DNA from: Luteimonas kalidii
Lineage (GTDB): Bacteria > Pseudomonadota > Gammaproteobacteria > Xanthomonadales > Xanthomonadaceae
Reading direction: 5' to 3'
Assembly: GCF_029887935.1 (NCBI RefSeq)
Contig: NZ_JARXRO010000015.1
Coordinates: 62,001-126,000 of the forward strand
DNA length: 64,000 nucleotides
The translations under genes and the position numbers were made by a program. The notes beneath the pieces were generated by a model. It was not told the origin of the DNA. It ran no database searches and was given only the letters and a program-made list of their open reading frames with translations. Of this stretch, positions 1-8,123 are shown one piece after another. Positions within the stretch are counted from its first letter, which is position 1. Every line of letters starts with the position of its first letter.

Positions 1-53
1 TCCGCAACCGCAGCACGATCAACGTCGCCGAAATCGATTCGCTGAAGGGGTGA
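1..53 (+). CDS. nuoK: NADH-quinone oxidoreductase subunit K, 3' end only
   Basis: The first 53 bases read in one frame as RNRSTINVAEIDSLKG followed by TGA. This matches the usual C-terminus of NuoK (last transmembrane helix, then a short cytoplasmic R-N-R tail ending in ID-LKG). The rest lies upstream of the window. Its position directly before nuoL fits the universal nuo order K-L-M-N. NuoK is a small membrane subunit of the proton-pumping arm of complex I. The call rests on only 16 residues plus gene order. Confidence 0.85.
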   Translation, partial: RNRSTINVAEIDSLKG

Positions 54-66
54 GCCGCAGCGCTTG

Positions 67-274
67 CGCGCCACTGGCGCGCGCTGCGGCGAACGCCCGG
101 CCATGGATGGCCGGGCCGGGTCTCTCCGGAGCCCGAGTGGTACCGCCATGGATGGCGGCAGGAAAAAAATCAAGCGCCACGTACGCGCCACTGGCGCGCG
201 CATCGGCGAACGCCCGGCCATGGATGGCCGGGCCGGGTCTCTCCGGAGCCCGCGTGGTACCGCCATGGATGGCG
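67..274. repeat. Duplicated 91-bp palindrome-rich intergenic element
   Basis: Two direct copies, 67-157 and 184-274, are 91 bp each with three mismatches (at 85, 86 and one A/C change in the second half). They are separated by 26 bp holding an A-run. Each copy contains three inverted repeats: CGCCACTGGCG, a CCCGGCC/GGCCGGG stem around CATGGAT, and CGCCATGGATGGCG. The 329-bp space between nuoK and nuoL holds no plausible gene, only this element and about 100 bp of leader before nuoL. It resembles REP/MITE-like intergenic palindromes, but I cannot name the family. Confidence 0.75.
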
Positions 275-382
275 TGACAACCGGGATTCAACGCACGGCA
301 GCGGGCGCAGGCCCGCGCCGGCACAACGTCGCCGCAGGGCGGCAGTGAAGGGCGGCCGCATGGCGCCGGCAATGGACGAGAC

Positions 383-2497
383 ATGGCGATTTCGACAACC
401 CACCTGCTGATCATCGTGCTGGCCCCGCTGCTGGGCGCGATCGTGGCCGGCTTCCTCGGCCGCCAGGTCGGGCGCGCGGGCGCGCACTCGGCCACCATCC
501 TCGGGGTGGCGGTCAGCTGCGCGTTCTCCGGCTACGTGCTGTACCAGCTGGTGTCGCAGGGGGCGGCGCCGTACAACCAGAACCTCTACACCTTCTTCGA
601 GGTGGGCAACTACGCGGCCCATGTCGGCTTCATGGTCGACACGCTGACCGCGATGATGATGGTCGTGGTGACGTTCGTCTCGCTGCTGGTCCACGTCTAC
701 ACCATCGGCTACATGGCCGAGGACGACGGTTACCAGCGTTTCTTCAGCTACATCAGCCTGTTCACGTTCTCGATGCTGATGCTGGTGATGTCGAACAACT
801 TCCTGCAGCTGTTCTTCGGCTGGGAAGCGGTCGGCCTGGTGTCGTACCTGCTGATCGGGTTCTGGTTCAAGCGGCCGAGCGCGGTGTTCGCCAACCTCAA
901 GGCGTTCCTGGTCAACCGGGTCGGCGACTTCGGCTTCCTGCTCGGGATCGCGGCGGTGCTGTGGTACTTCGGCACGCTCGACTACGCCACCGTGTTCGCC
1001 AATGCGGGCGACGTGCTCGACGGGCGCACCGTTGAGGTGCTGGCCGGGCACGAGTGGTCGGTGGCGACCATGATCTGCATCTGCCTGTTCATCGGCGCCA
1101 TGGGCAAGTCGGCCCAGGTGCCCCTGCACGTGTGGCTGCCGGATTCGATGGAAGGCCCGACCCCGATCTCGGCGCTGATCCATGCCGCGACGATGGTCAC
1201 CGCGGGCATCTTCATGGTCGCGCGCATGTCGCCGATCTTCGAGATGAGCGTGACGGCGCTCAACTTCGTGCTGTTCATCGGCGCCACCACCGCCTTCTTC
1301 ACCGGCCTGATCGGCATGGTGCAGAACGACATCAAGCGCGTGGTCGCGTATTCGACCCTGTCGCAGCTGGGCTACATGACGGTGGCGCTGGGCGTGTCGG
1401 CCTACTCGGCCGCCGTCTACCACCTGATGACGCACGCCTTCTTCAAGGCGCTGCTGTTCCTGGCGGCCGGCAGCGTGATCATCGGCATGCACCACGAGCA
1501 GGACATGCGCAAGATGGGCGGTCTGCGCAAGTACATGCCGATCACGTTCTGGACCAGCGTCATCGGCACCCTGGCGCTGATCGGGACGCCGTTCTTCAGC
1601 GGCTTCTATTCCAAGGACTCGATCATCGAGGCCGCCAAGCTCGGCGCCGAGCGCGCCGGCTGGATCGGCACCTATGCCTACTGGGCGGTACTGCTGGGCG
1701 CGTTCGTGACCTCGTTCTACAGCTTCCGCCTGCTGTACATGACCTACTTCGGGCCGGAACGCTTCCGCGATGCCGTGCCGTCTCATGCGCACGCCACGCA
1801 CGACGAACACGGCCAGGAAACGCACCACGAGCCCCTGCACGACGACGGCCACGGCCACGACGCGCACGATTCGCACCATGGCGTGCACGAGCCGCATGAA
1901 TCGCCGTGGGTGGTGACGCTGCCGCTGGTCCTGCTGGCGATTCCGTCGATCGCCGTGGGCTTCTTCACCGCCGGGCCGATGCTGTTCGGCACCGACTGGA
2001 GCGGACACCACGAGGGCACGCCGTTCTTCGCCGGCGCGATCGAGGTGCTGACGGGCCAGGACGTGATGGCGCGGCTGAAGGAAGAGCTCTGGCACGGGCC
2101 TGTAGCGATGGGCCTGCATGCCTTCGTGACGCCGGTGTTCTGGCTGGTGGTCGCGGGCTTCCTGCTGGCGACGCTGATGTACCTCTGGAAGCCCGGGCTG
2201 CCGGCCAGGGTGGCGAACGTGCTGCGACTGCCGATCCGCATCCTGGAGAACAAGTACGGCATGGACGACCTGTGGATCAAGGGCTTCGCCGGCGGCGGCC
2301 TGATGCTCGGGCGCGGCTCGCGCGAGGTCGATGGCAGGCTGATCGACGGGCTGTTCGTCAACGGCGCCGCGCGACTGGTCGGATTCACCGCCGGTCTGGT
2401 GCGCCGCATGCAGACCGGATACCTCTACCACTACGCGTTCGCGATGATCCTCGGCCTGATCGTGCTGTTGGCCGTGCTGATCCGCCATTGGACCTGA
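383..2497 (+). CDS. nuoL: NADH-quinone oxidoreductase subunit L
   Basis: A 704-residue antiporter-like membrane subunit of respiratory complex I. Together with NuoM and NuoN it forms the distal proton-translocating arm. The sequence shows many transmembrane helices, the conserved FFGWEAVGLVSYLLIGFW segment, HVWLPDSMEGPTPISALIHAATMV (written here as one long conserved loop near residues 245-270) and the long C-terminal extension typical of NuoL (lateral helix and last membrane anchor). Residues about 468-508 form a His/Asp-rich hydrophilic insert (HDEHGQETHHEP and following) that is unusually long. It starts at the ATG that directly follows the nuoK spacer and ends 4 bp before the nuoM GTG, so the two are cotranscribed. 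Confidence 0.97.
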   Translation: MAISTTHLLIIVLAPLLGAIVAGFLGRQVGRAGAHSATILGVAVSCAFSGYVLYQLVSQGAAPYNQNLYTFFEVGNYAAHVGFMVDTLTAMMMVVVTFVSLLVHVYTIGYMAEDDGYQRFFSYISLFTFSMLMLVMSNNFLQLFFGWEAVGLVSYLLIGFWFKRPSAVFANLKAFLVNRVGDFGFLLGIAAVLWYFGTLDYATVFANAGDVLDGRTVEVLAGHEWSVATMICICLFIGAMGKSAQVPLHVWLPDSMEGPTPISALIHAATMVTAGIFMVARMSPIFEMSVTALNFVLFIGATTAFFTGLIGMVQNDIKRVVAYSTLSQLGYMTVALGVSAYSAAVYHLMTHAFFKALLFLAAGSVIIGMHHEQDMRKMGGLRKYMPITFWTSVIGTLALIGTPFFSGFYSKDSIIEAAKLGAERAGWIGTYAYWAVLLGAFVTSFYSFRLLYMTYFGPERFRDAVPSHAHATHDEHGQETHHEPLHDDGHGHDAHDSHHGVHEPHESPWVVTLPLVLLAIPSIAVGFFTAGPMLFGTDWSGHHEGTPFFAGAIEVLTGQDVMARLKEELWHGPVAMGLHAFVTPVFWLVVAGFLLATLMYLWKPGLPARVANVLRLPIRILENKYGMDDLWIKGFAGGGLMLGRGSREVDGRLIDGLFVNGAARLVGFTAGLVRRMQTGYLYHYAFAMILGLIVLLAVLIRHWT

Positions 2498-2501
2498 CCC
2501 C

Positions 2502-4016
2502 GTGCAGAACTGGCCCCTCCTCAGTCTCCTGATCTGGCTGCCGATCCTCGGCGGCGTGCTGGTACTCGCGCTGGGCGAGTCGCGCGCGCGTGTCGCCCGC
2601 TGGGTATCGCTGGCGCTCGCGCTGGCGGTGTTCCTGCTCAGCCTGCCGCTGTTCGCCAGCTTCGACTATGCCGCCGTCGGCATGCAGTTCGTCGAACGGC
2701 GCGCCTGGATCTCGGCCTACGACATCCAGTACCACCTCGGCGTGGACGGAATTTCGGTCGCGCTGATCGTGCTGACCACGCTGACCACCGCGCTGGTGCT
2801 GGTGGGCGCGTGGACGGCGATCGACCGGCGGGTGAACCAGTACTACGCGGCGATGCTGATCCTCGAGGGCCTGATGGTCGGCGTGTTCTCGGCCGTGGAC
2901 GCGCTGCTGTTCTACGTGTTCTTCGAGGGCATGCTGATCCCGATGTTCATCATCATCGGCGTCTGGGGCGGTCCGCGGCGCGTCTACGCGTCGATCAAGT
3001 TCTTCCTCTACACCTTCCTCGGCTCGGTGTTCATGCTGGTGGGCCTGGTGTACCTGTACCTGAAGGCGGGCAGCTGGCAGTTGCCGGACCTGTACGCCCT
3101 GCCGCTGAACGCTACCGAGCAGATGTGGCTGTTCTTCGCCTTCCTGGCGGCGTTCGCCGTCAAGGTCCCGATGTTCCCGGTACACACCTGGCTGCCGGAT
3201 GCGCACGTCGAGGCGCCGACCGGCGGTTCGGTGATCCTGGCCGCGATCATGCTGAAGATCGGTGGCTACGGCTTCCTGCGTTTCAGCCTGCCGATCACGC
3301 CCGATGCCGGCCACGAATGGGCCTGGCTGGTGATCGCCCTGTCGCTGATCGCAGTGGTCTACGTGGGCCTGGTGGCGCTGGTCCAGGAGGACATGAAGAA
3401 GCTGATCGCCTACTCGTCGGTCTCGCACATGGGGTTCGTGACCCTGGGCACCTTCATCGCCTTCGCGCTGGTGCGCGACGTGCCGGGCGGCGACGACGCG
3501 GCACGGCTGGGCCTGCAGGGCGCGATGGTGCAGATGATCTCGCACGGCTTCATCTCCGGCGCGATGTTCTCCTGCGTCGGCGTGCTGTACGACCGCATGC
3601 ACACGCGCATGATCAAGGACTACGGCGGCGTGGCCAACGTCATGCCGTGGTTCACCTTCTTCATCGTGCTGTTCGCGATGGCGAACGCCGGCCTGCCCGG
3701 CACGTCGGGTTTCGTCGGCGAGTTCATGGTGATCCTGGCCAGCTTCCAGCACCACCCGCTGATCGCATTCACCGCGGCAATGACCCTGATCATCGGCGCG
3801 GCCTACACCCTGTGGATGGTGCGCCGGGTGATGTTCGGCGAGGTGGCCAATGCCCATGTCGCTGAGCTGAAGGACATCAACGGACGCGAATGGCTGGTGC
3901 TCGGCGTGTTCGCCGCCGGCACGCTGCTGATCGGCATCTGGCCGCGTCCGCTGACGGACCTGATGGAACCGGCGATCGCCCAGCTGGCCAGCCAGCTCGC
4001 CGCGAGCAAGCTTTGA
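2502..4016 (+). CDS. nuoM: NADH-quinone oxidoreductase subunit M
   Basis: A 504-residue multi-pass proton channel subunit of complex I, homologous to Mrp antiporters. Recognisable signatures are YVFFEGMLIPMFIIIGVWGG near residue 145 (with the key membrane Glu), FPVHTWLPDAHVEAPTGGSV near residue 225, and AYSSVSHMGFVTLG around 300 with the loop Lys/His pattern of this family. The start is a GTG 4 bp after the nuoL stop. The next gene, nuoN, begins 13 bp downstream. Length and order are standard and nothing is odd apart from the GTG start. Confidence 0.97.
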   Translation: MQNWPLLSLLIWLPILGGVLVLALGESRARVARWVSLALALAVFLLSLPLFASFDYAAVGMQFVERRAWISAYDIQYHLGVDGISVALIVLTTLTTALVLVGAWTAIDRRVNQYYAAMLILEGLMVGVFSAVDALLFYVFFEGMLIPMFIIIGVWGGPRRVYASIKFFLYTFLGSVFMLVGLVYLYLKAGSWQLPDLYALPLNATEQMWLFFAFLAAFAVKVPMFPVHTWLPDAHVEAPTGGSVILAAIMLKIGGYGFLRFSLPITPDAGHEWAWLVIALSLIAVVYVGLVALVQEDMKKLIAYSSVSHMGFVTLGTFIAFALVRDVPGGDDAARLGLQGAMVQMISHGFISGAMFSCVGVLYDRMHTRMIKDYGGVANVMPWFTFFIVLFAMANAGLPGTSGFVGEFMVILASFQHHPLIAFTAAMTLIIGAAYTLWMVRRVMFGEVANAHVAELKDINGREWLVLGVFAAGTLLIGIWPRPLTDLMEPAIAQLASQLAASKL

Positions 4017-4029
4017 GGACCCGCACGCG

Positions 4030-5493
4030 ATGACCGCTGCCATGATGCCGCCACCCCCCGTCCGTTCCTTCGCCGAGCTCGCGCCCCTGGCGCCCGAGCT
4101 GGTGGTGGTGTTCGGCGCGTTCGCGCTGCTGATGCTCGACCTGTTCCTGGACGACCGCCGCCGCGTGGTCACCCACGCACTCGCGATCGCCACCCTGCTG
4201 GTGGCCGCGGCGATGCTCTGGTTCGACGTCGGCGGGCAGGGCACCACGCTGTCGGGCATGTTCGTGCGCGACGAGGGCGCCGACGTGCTCAAGCTCGTGC
4301 TGCTGGTGGTGAGCGCCGCGGCGATGGCCTACATCTGGCCGTTCCTGCGCGAGCGCGGGTTGTACAGGGGCGAGGTCGCGGTGCTGGTGCTGTTCGCCGT
4401 GGCCGGCATGATGCTGCTGGTCTCCGCCGGCAGCCTGACCATGGTCTACGTGGGCCTGGAACTGCTCGCGCTGTGTTCCTACGCGCTGGTGGCCACCGAC
4501 CGCGACAGTCCGCTGGCCTCCGAGGCGGCGATGAAGTATTTCGTGCTCGGGTCGCTGGCCTCGGGCCTGCTGCTGTACGGCATGACCCTGGTCTACGGCG
4601 CCACCGGCACGCTGGACCTGGTGGCGATCCGCGATGCCGCATGGGGCGTGGCCGGCGAAGACCGGATCCTGCTGCTGACCGGCACCGTGTTCGTGGTGGT
4701 GGGCATCGCGTTCAAGTTCGGCGCCGCGCCGTTCCACATGTGGCTGCCCGACACCTACCACGGCGCGCCGACCCCGATCACGCTGTTCATCGGCTCGGCG
4801 CCCAAGCTGGCCGCGTTCGGCATGACCTGGCGCCTGCTGGAGGTCGCACTCGGGCCCGCGCACGAACAGACCCAGCTGCTGCTCGCGTTGCTGGCGGCGC
4901 TGTCGCTGGCGGTGGGCAACGTGTTCGCGATCGCGCAGGCGAACCTCAAGCGCATGCTCGCGTACTCGACCATCTCCCACGTCGGCTTCCTGTTCCTGGG
5001 TCTGGCGGCGGGCGGCGAGGGCGGCTACGCGGCGGCGATGTTCTACGCCATCAGCTACGCGATCATGTCGGTGGCGGCATTCGGCGCGATCGTGATGCTG
5101 TCGCGGCGCGGGTTCGAGGCCGACCGGATCGAGGACTTCCGCGGCCTGGCCGCGCGCAGTCCCTGGATCGCCGGGCTGGTCCTGCTGGTGATGGCATCAC
5201 TGGCCGGCGTGCCGCCGCTGCTGGGCTTCTGGGCCAAGCTGGCGGTACTGCGCGCGGCGCTCGAGGGCGACCTGCTGTGGCTGGCGATCGTCGGCATCGT
5301 GTTCGCGGTCATCGGCGCGTTCTACTACCTGCGCGTGATCAAGGTGATGTACTTCGAGCAGCCCGCCGGCGAGCCGATCACGATCCGCGGTGGCGCCCTG
5401 CAGGCCGTGTTCGCGGTCAACGCACTGGCGCTGCTGGGGCTGGGCCTGTTCTGGAGCCCCATCATGGCCTGGTGCCAGCAGGCGTTCGCCTGA
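4030..5493 (+). CDS. nuoN: NADH-quinone oxidoreductase subunit N
   Basis: A 487-residue third antiporter-like subunit of complex I, closing the nuo operon. Conserved segments include MVYVGLELLALCSYALVA (membrane Glu), PFHMWLPDTYHGAPTPIT and the AYSTISHVGFLFLGL helix around residue 315. An ATG start followed by a short hydrophilic Pro-rich stretch (MTAAMMPPPPVRSFAELAP) precedes the first helix. A GC-rich hairpin follows the stop at about 20 bp, and the initiator tRNA lies 80 bp further on, so the nuo transcript most likely ends here. Confidence 0.97.
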   Translation: MTAAMMPPPPVRSFAELAPLAPELVVVFGAFALLMLDLFLDDRRRVVTHALAIATLLVAAAMLWFDVGGQGTTLSGMFVRDEGADVLKLVLLVVSAAAMAYIWPFLRERGLYRGEVAVLVLFAVAGMMLLVSAGSLTMVYVGLELLALCSYALVATDRDSPLASEAAMKYFVLGSLASGLLLYGMTLVYGATGTLDLVAIRDAAWGVAGEDRILLLTGTVFVVVGIAFKFGAAPFHMWLPDTYHGAPTPITLFIGSAPKLAAFGMTWRLLEVALGPAHEQTQLLLALLAALSLAVGNVFAIAQANLKRMLAYSTISHVGFLFLGLAAGGEGGYAAAMFYAISYAIMSVAAFGAIVMLSRRGFEADRIEDFRGLAARSPWIAGLVLLVMASLAGVPPLLGFWAKLAVLRAALEGDLLWLAIVGIVFAVIGAFYYLRVIKVMYFEQPAGEPITIRGGALQAVFAVNALALLGLGLFWSPIMAWCQQAFA

Positions 5494-5512
5494 GCGCAGT
5501 CCCGCGCGGTTC

Positions 5513-5534
5513 AGCCCGGGGAACCCCCCGGGCT
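5513..5534 (+). terminator. Possible nuo operon terminator hairpin
   Basis: An 8-bp perfect stem AGCCCGGG / CCCGGGCT encloses a 6-nt loop, 20 bp after nuoN. There is no U-run after it, so a factor-independent terminator is uncertain; it may be a Rho-assisted or mRNA-stabilising 3' hairpin. Confidence 0.4.
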
Positions 5535-5573
5535 TGTCAAAAGCCCCGCGCATCTTCATAATTCCGCGTCTGC

Positions 5574-5650
5574 TGCGGGGTGGAGCAGTCTGGCAGCTCG
5601 TCGGGCTCATAACCCGAAGGTCGCAGGTTCAAATCCTGCCCCCGCTACCA
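5574..5650 (+). tRNA. metY: Initiator tRNA-Met (CAT)
   Basis: A 77-nt cloverleaf with encoded CCA. The anticodon loop CTCATAA is flanked by three consecutive G-C pairs (GGG/CCC), the hallmark of bacterial initiator tRNA. The 1-72 position is an unpaired T-T, the other initiator feature that permits formylation and excludes EF-Tu. The T-arm reads GCAGG-TTCAAAT-CCTGC. It sits just ahead of rimP-nusA-infB, as metY does in Escherichia coli, so this copy is the operon-leading initiator tRNA gene. Confidence 0.97.
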
Positions 5651-5765
5651 GTTTCATCGGGTCGTCGAAGGCGTTGAGGCCTTCCACGGATGCCGGGGAA
5701 CCGGGCTCATCGAGGTGGCTGCTCGCCTCGATGCCGAAATCCGGCCGCATGGCCGGACATTCAGG

Positions 5766-5797
5766 ACAAGGGGCCCAATGGGCCCCTTGTTGTTTTC
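5766..5797 (+). terminator. Terminator/attenuator between tRNA-fMet and rimP
   Basis: A perfect 11-bp stem (5766-5776 with 5780-5790, arms ACAAGGGGCCC and GGGCCCCTTGT) has a 3-nt loop AAT and is followed by TGTTTTC. It is a convincing factor-independent terminator for the tRNA transcript. Because rimP starts 39 bp later with no obvious separate promoter, read-through here may set the level of the nusA-infB operon. The rimP frame is open through it, but the conserved RimP start lies after it. Confidence 0.8.
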
Positions 5798-5828
5798 GAA
5801 GATTGTCGAACGCGCAACGGACGAGGAC

Positions 5829-6401
5829 GTGACGGACAAGGCGACACAGCTCTCGACACTGCTCGCGCCCACGGTGGAATCGCTGGGCCTGCAGCTGCTG
5901 GGCATCGAGTACCTGCCCGCACCGGGCGGCTCGGTCGTGCGCCTGTACCTGGACGTGCCGGATGGCGAGGTCGAGACGCGGCACGTGACGATCGAGGATT
6001 GCGAGGCGGTGAGCCGCGAGGTCTCGGCCCGGCTCGACGTCGAGGATCCGATCTCCGGCAACTACACGCTGGAGGTGTCCTCGCCCGGCGTCGACCGGCC
6101 GCTGTTCGCCGCGGCGCAATTCTCGCGCTTCACCGGCGAGCGGGCCAAGGTCGGGCTGAAGCTGCCGCAGGACGGGCGTCGCCGGCTCACCGGCACGATC
6201 GTGTCGGTGGACGAGGCCGCGATCACGTTCGACGTCGACGGGCAGCCGATCGTGGTGGCCGTCGACAACATCGACAAGGCGCGGCTGGTGCCGGACTGGG
6301 CCGCGCTGGGCTTCGCGCCGGCGCGTGATCTGCCCGGGGGCGACGCACGCCCGGGCAAACCCGGCCGCAAGGCGCGTTCGGGCGGGTCGCGGGAAGGCTG
6401 A
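5829..6401 (+). CDS. rimP: Ribosome maturation factor RimP
   Basis: About 190 residues, needed for maturation of the 30S subunit. I choose the GTG at 5829 ([20 protein letters not shown]) because it matches the family N-terminus. Starting at an upstream ATG in the same frame (5715) would run the protein across the terminator hairpin. Conserved pieces are EYLPAPGG, the [19 protein letters not shown] helix and the hallmark [15 protein letters not shown] near residue 78, followed by a C-terminal SH3-like domain ([24 protein letters not shown]) and a basic Gly/Arg tail. First gene of the operon; nusA begins 115 bp later. Confidence 0.93.
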   Translation: MTDKATQLSTLLAPTVESLGLQLLGIEYLPAPGGSVVRLYLDVPDGEVETRHVTIEDCEAVSREVSARLDVEDPISGNYTLEVSSPGVDRPLFAAAQFSRFTGERAKVGLKLPQDGRRRLTGTIVSVDEAAITFDVDGQPIVVAVDNIDKARLVPDWAALGFAPARDLPGGDARPGKPGRKARSGGSREG

Positions 6402-6516
6402 GTATTTCAGGCATCGCCTCCGCCTGCAGGGGGAGCGCGCAGCCAACGGGAGCCGGGCGGAAGTCCGGCGCTATCGAACACGGATCAAGCCGGTTTTCGA
6501 ATAAGGTCTGACAGAG

Positions 6517-8028
6517 ATGAGCAAAGAGTTGTTGCTGGTGGTGGACGCGGTCGCGAACGAGAAGGGCGTCCCGGAATCCGTGATCCTCGAAGCGATCGAG
6601 GCCGCGCTGGCCACGGCCGCCAAGAAGCGGTACGTGGACCAGGACGTGCTGACGCGCGTGGCGATCGATGCGAAGGACGGCAGCTACGAAACGTTCCGCC
6701 GCTGGGAAGTGGTGGCCGACGACGTGGTGATGGAATCGCCCGACCGCCAGATCCGCATGATGGACGCGGTCGACGAGGTCGAGGGCGTCGAGGTCGGCGA
6801 CTACATCGAGGAGCAGATCGAGAACGTCGATTTCGGCCGCATCGCCGCCCAGGCCGCCAAGCAGGTGATCGTGCAGCGGGTGCGCGAGGCCGAGCGCCAG
6901 CAGGTGGTCGACGCCTGGAAGGATCGCATCGGTGAACTGGTGACGGGCGTGGTCAAGCGCGTCGAGCGCGGCAACGTCTACGTCGACCTCGGTGGCAATG
7001 CCGAGGCGTTCATTCCCAAGGACAAGGCGATCCCGCGCGACATCGTGCGCGCCGGAGACCGCATCCGCGGCTATCTCTACGACGTGCGCAGCGAGCCGCG
7101 TGGCCCGCAGCTGTTCATCAGCCGCGCCGCTCCGGAATTCATGATGGAACTGTTCAAGCTCGAGGTGCCGGAAGTCGGCCAGGGCCTGGTCGAGATCAAG
7201 GCCTGCGCGCGCGATCCGGGCGACCGCGCCAAGATCGCCGTGATCGCCTACGACAACCGCACCGATCCGATCGGCGCCTGCATCGGCATGCGCGGTTCGC
7301 GCGTGCAGGCGGTGAGCAACGAGCTCAACGGCGAGCGCGTGGACATCGTGCTGTGGTCCGACAACCCGGCCCAGTTCGTGATCAACGCCATGGCGCCAGC
7401 GGAGGTGCAGTCGATCGTCGTCGACGAGGACAAGCATTCGATGGACCTCGCCGTGGCCGAGGACAAGCTGGCGCAGGCGATCGGCAAGGGTGGCCAGAAC
7501 GTGCGCCTGGCCAGCCGCCTGTCGGGCTGGCAGCTCAACGTGATGACCCAGGACCAGGTCGCGGCGAAGTCGGAGGCCGAGCAGGCCGCCGCGCGCGCGC
7601 TGTTCCAGGAGAAGCTCGAAGTCGACGAGGAAATCGCCGGCATCCTGGTCGCCGAGGGCTTCAACACGGTCGAGGAAATCGCCTACGTGCCGGTCGGCGA
7701 ACTGCTGGCGGTGGAGGGCTTCGACGAGGACATCGTCGAGGAGCTGCGCGCCCGCGCCCGCGACGCGCTGCTCAACGACGCGCTGGCGGTGGAAGAGGAG
7801 CTGGACGAGCACGCCCCGGCAGAGGACCTGCTCGCGATCGAGGGCATGGACGACGAGACCGCGTACGCGCTGGCCTCGCACGGGGTGCGCACCAGCGAGG
7901 ACCTGTCCGACCTGGGTGCGGACGAGGTGGTCGAATTCGGCATCGAGGGACTCGACGGGGAACGCGCCGCGGCGCTGATCCTGGCGGCCCGCGCCGAGGA
8001 GATCGCACGCCTGGAGCGCGGCGAATGA
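6517..8028 (+). CDS. nusA: Transcription termination/antitermination factor NusA
   Basis: A 503-residue RNA-polymerase-binding factor controlling pausing, termination and rRNA antitermination. Domains in order are the N-terminal RNAP-binding domain (residues 1-125), an S1 domain (VTGVVKRVERGNVYVDLGG near 145), KH1 with a GxxG-like loop (IGACIGMRGSRVQAV near 250), KH2 (AIGKGGQNVRLASRLSGW near 328) and two C-terminal acidic repeats (residues 360-500). These repeats also occur in E. coli NusA and mediate alpha-CTD and N protein contacts. A weak AAGG lies about 10 bp before the ATG. Standard operon member between rimP and infB. Confidence 0.97.
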   Translation: MSKELLLVVDAVANEKGVPESVILEAIEAALATAAKKRYVDQDVLTRVAIDAKDGSYETFRRWEVVADDVVMESPDRQIRMMDAVDEVEGVEVGDYIEEQIENVDFGRIAAQAAKQVIVQRVREAERQQVVDAWKDRIGELVTGVVKRVERGNVYVDLGGNAEAFIPKDKAIPRDIVRAGDRIRGYLYDVRSEPRGPQLFISRAAPEFMMELFKLEVPEVGQGLVEIKACARDPGDRAKIAVIAYDNRTDPIGACIGMRGSRVQAVSNELNGERVDIVLWSDNPAQFVINAMAPAEVQSIVVDEDKHSMDLAVAEDKLAQAIGKGGQNVRLASRLSGWQLNVMTQDQVAAKSEAEQAAARALFQEKLEVDEEIAGILVAEGFNTVEEIAYVPVGELLAVEGFDEDIVEELRARARDALLNDALAVEEELDEHAPAEDLLAIEGMDDETAYALASHGVRTSEDLSDLGADEVVEFGIEGLDGERAAALILAARAEEIARLERGE

Positions 8029-8123
8029 CCCCGCGATGAACGCCGCCCTGCGCCGCTCAGGGCTTAGAATCAGCGCTTCCCTTGCTCTGCGCGAGGGGGC
8101 GCCACACAGAGCATAGGATCCGA

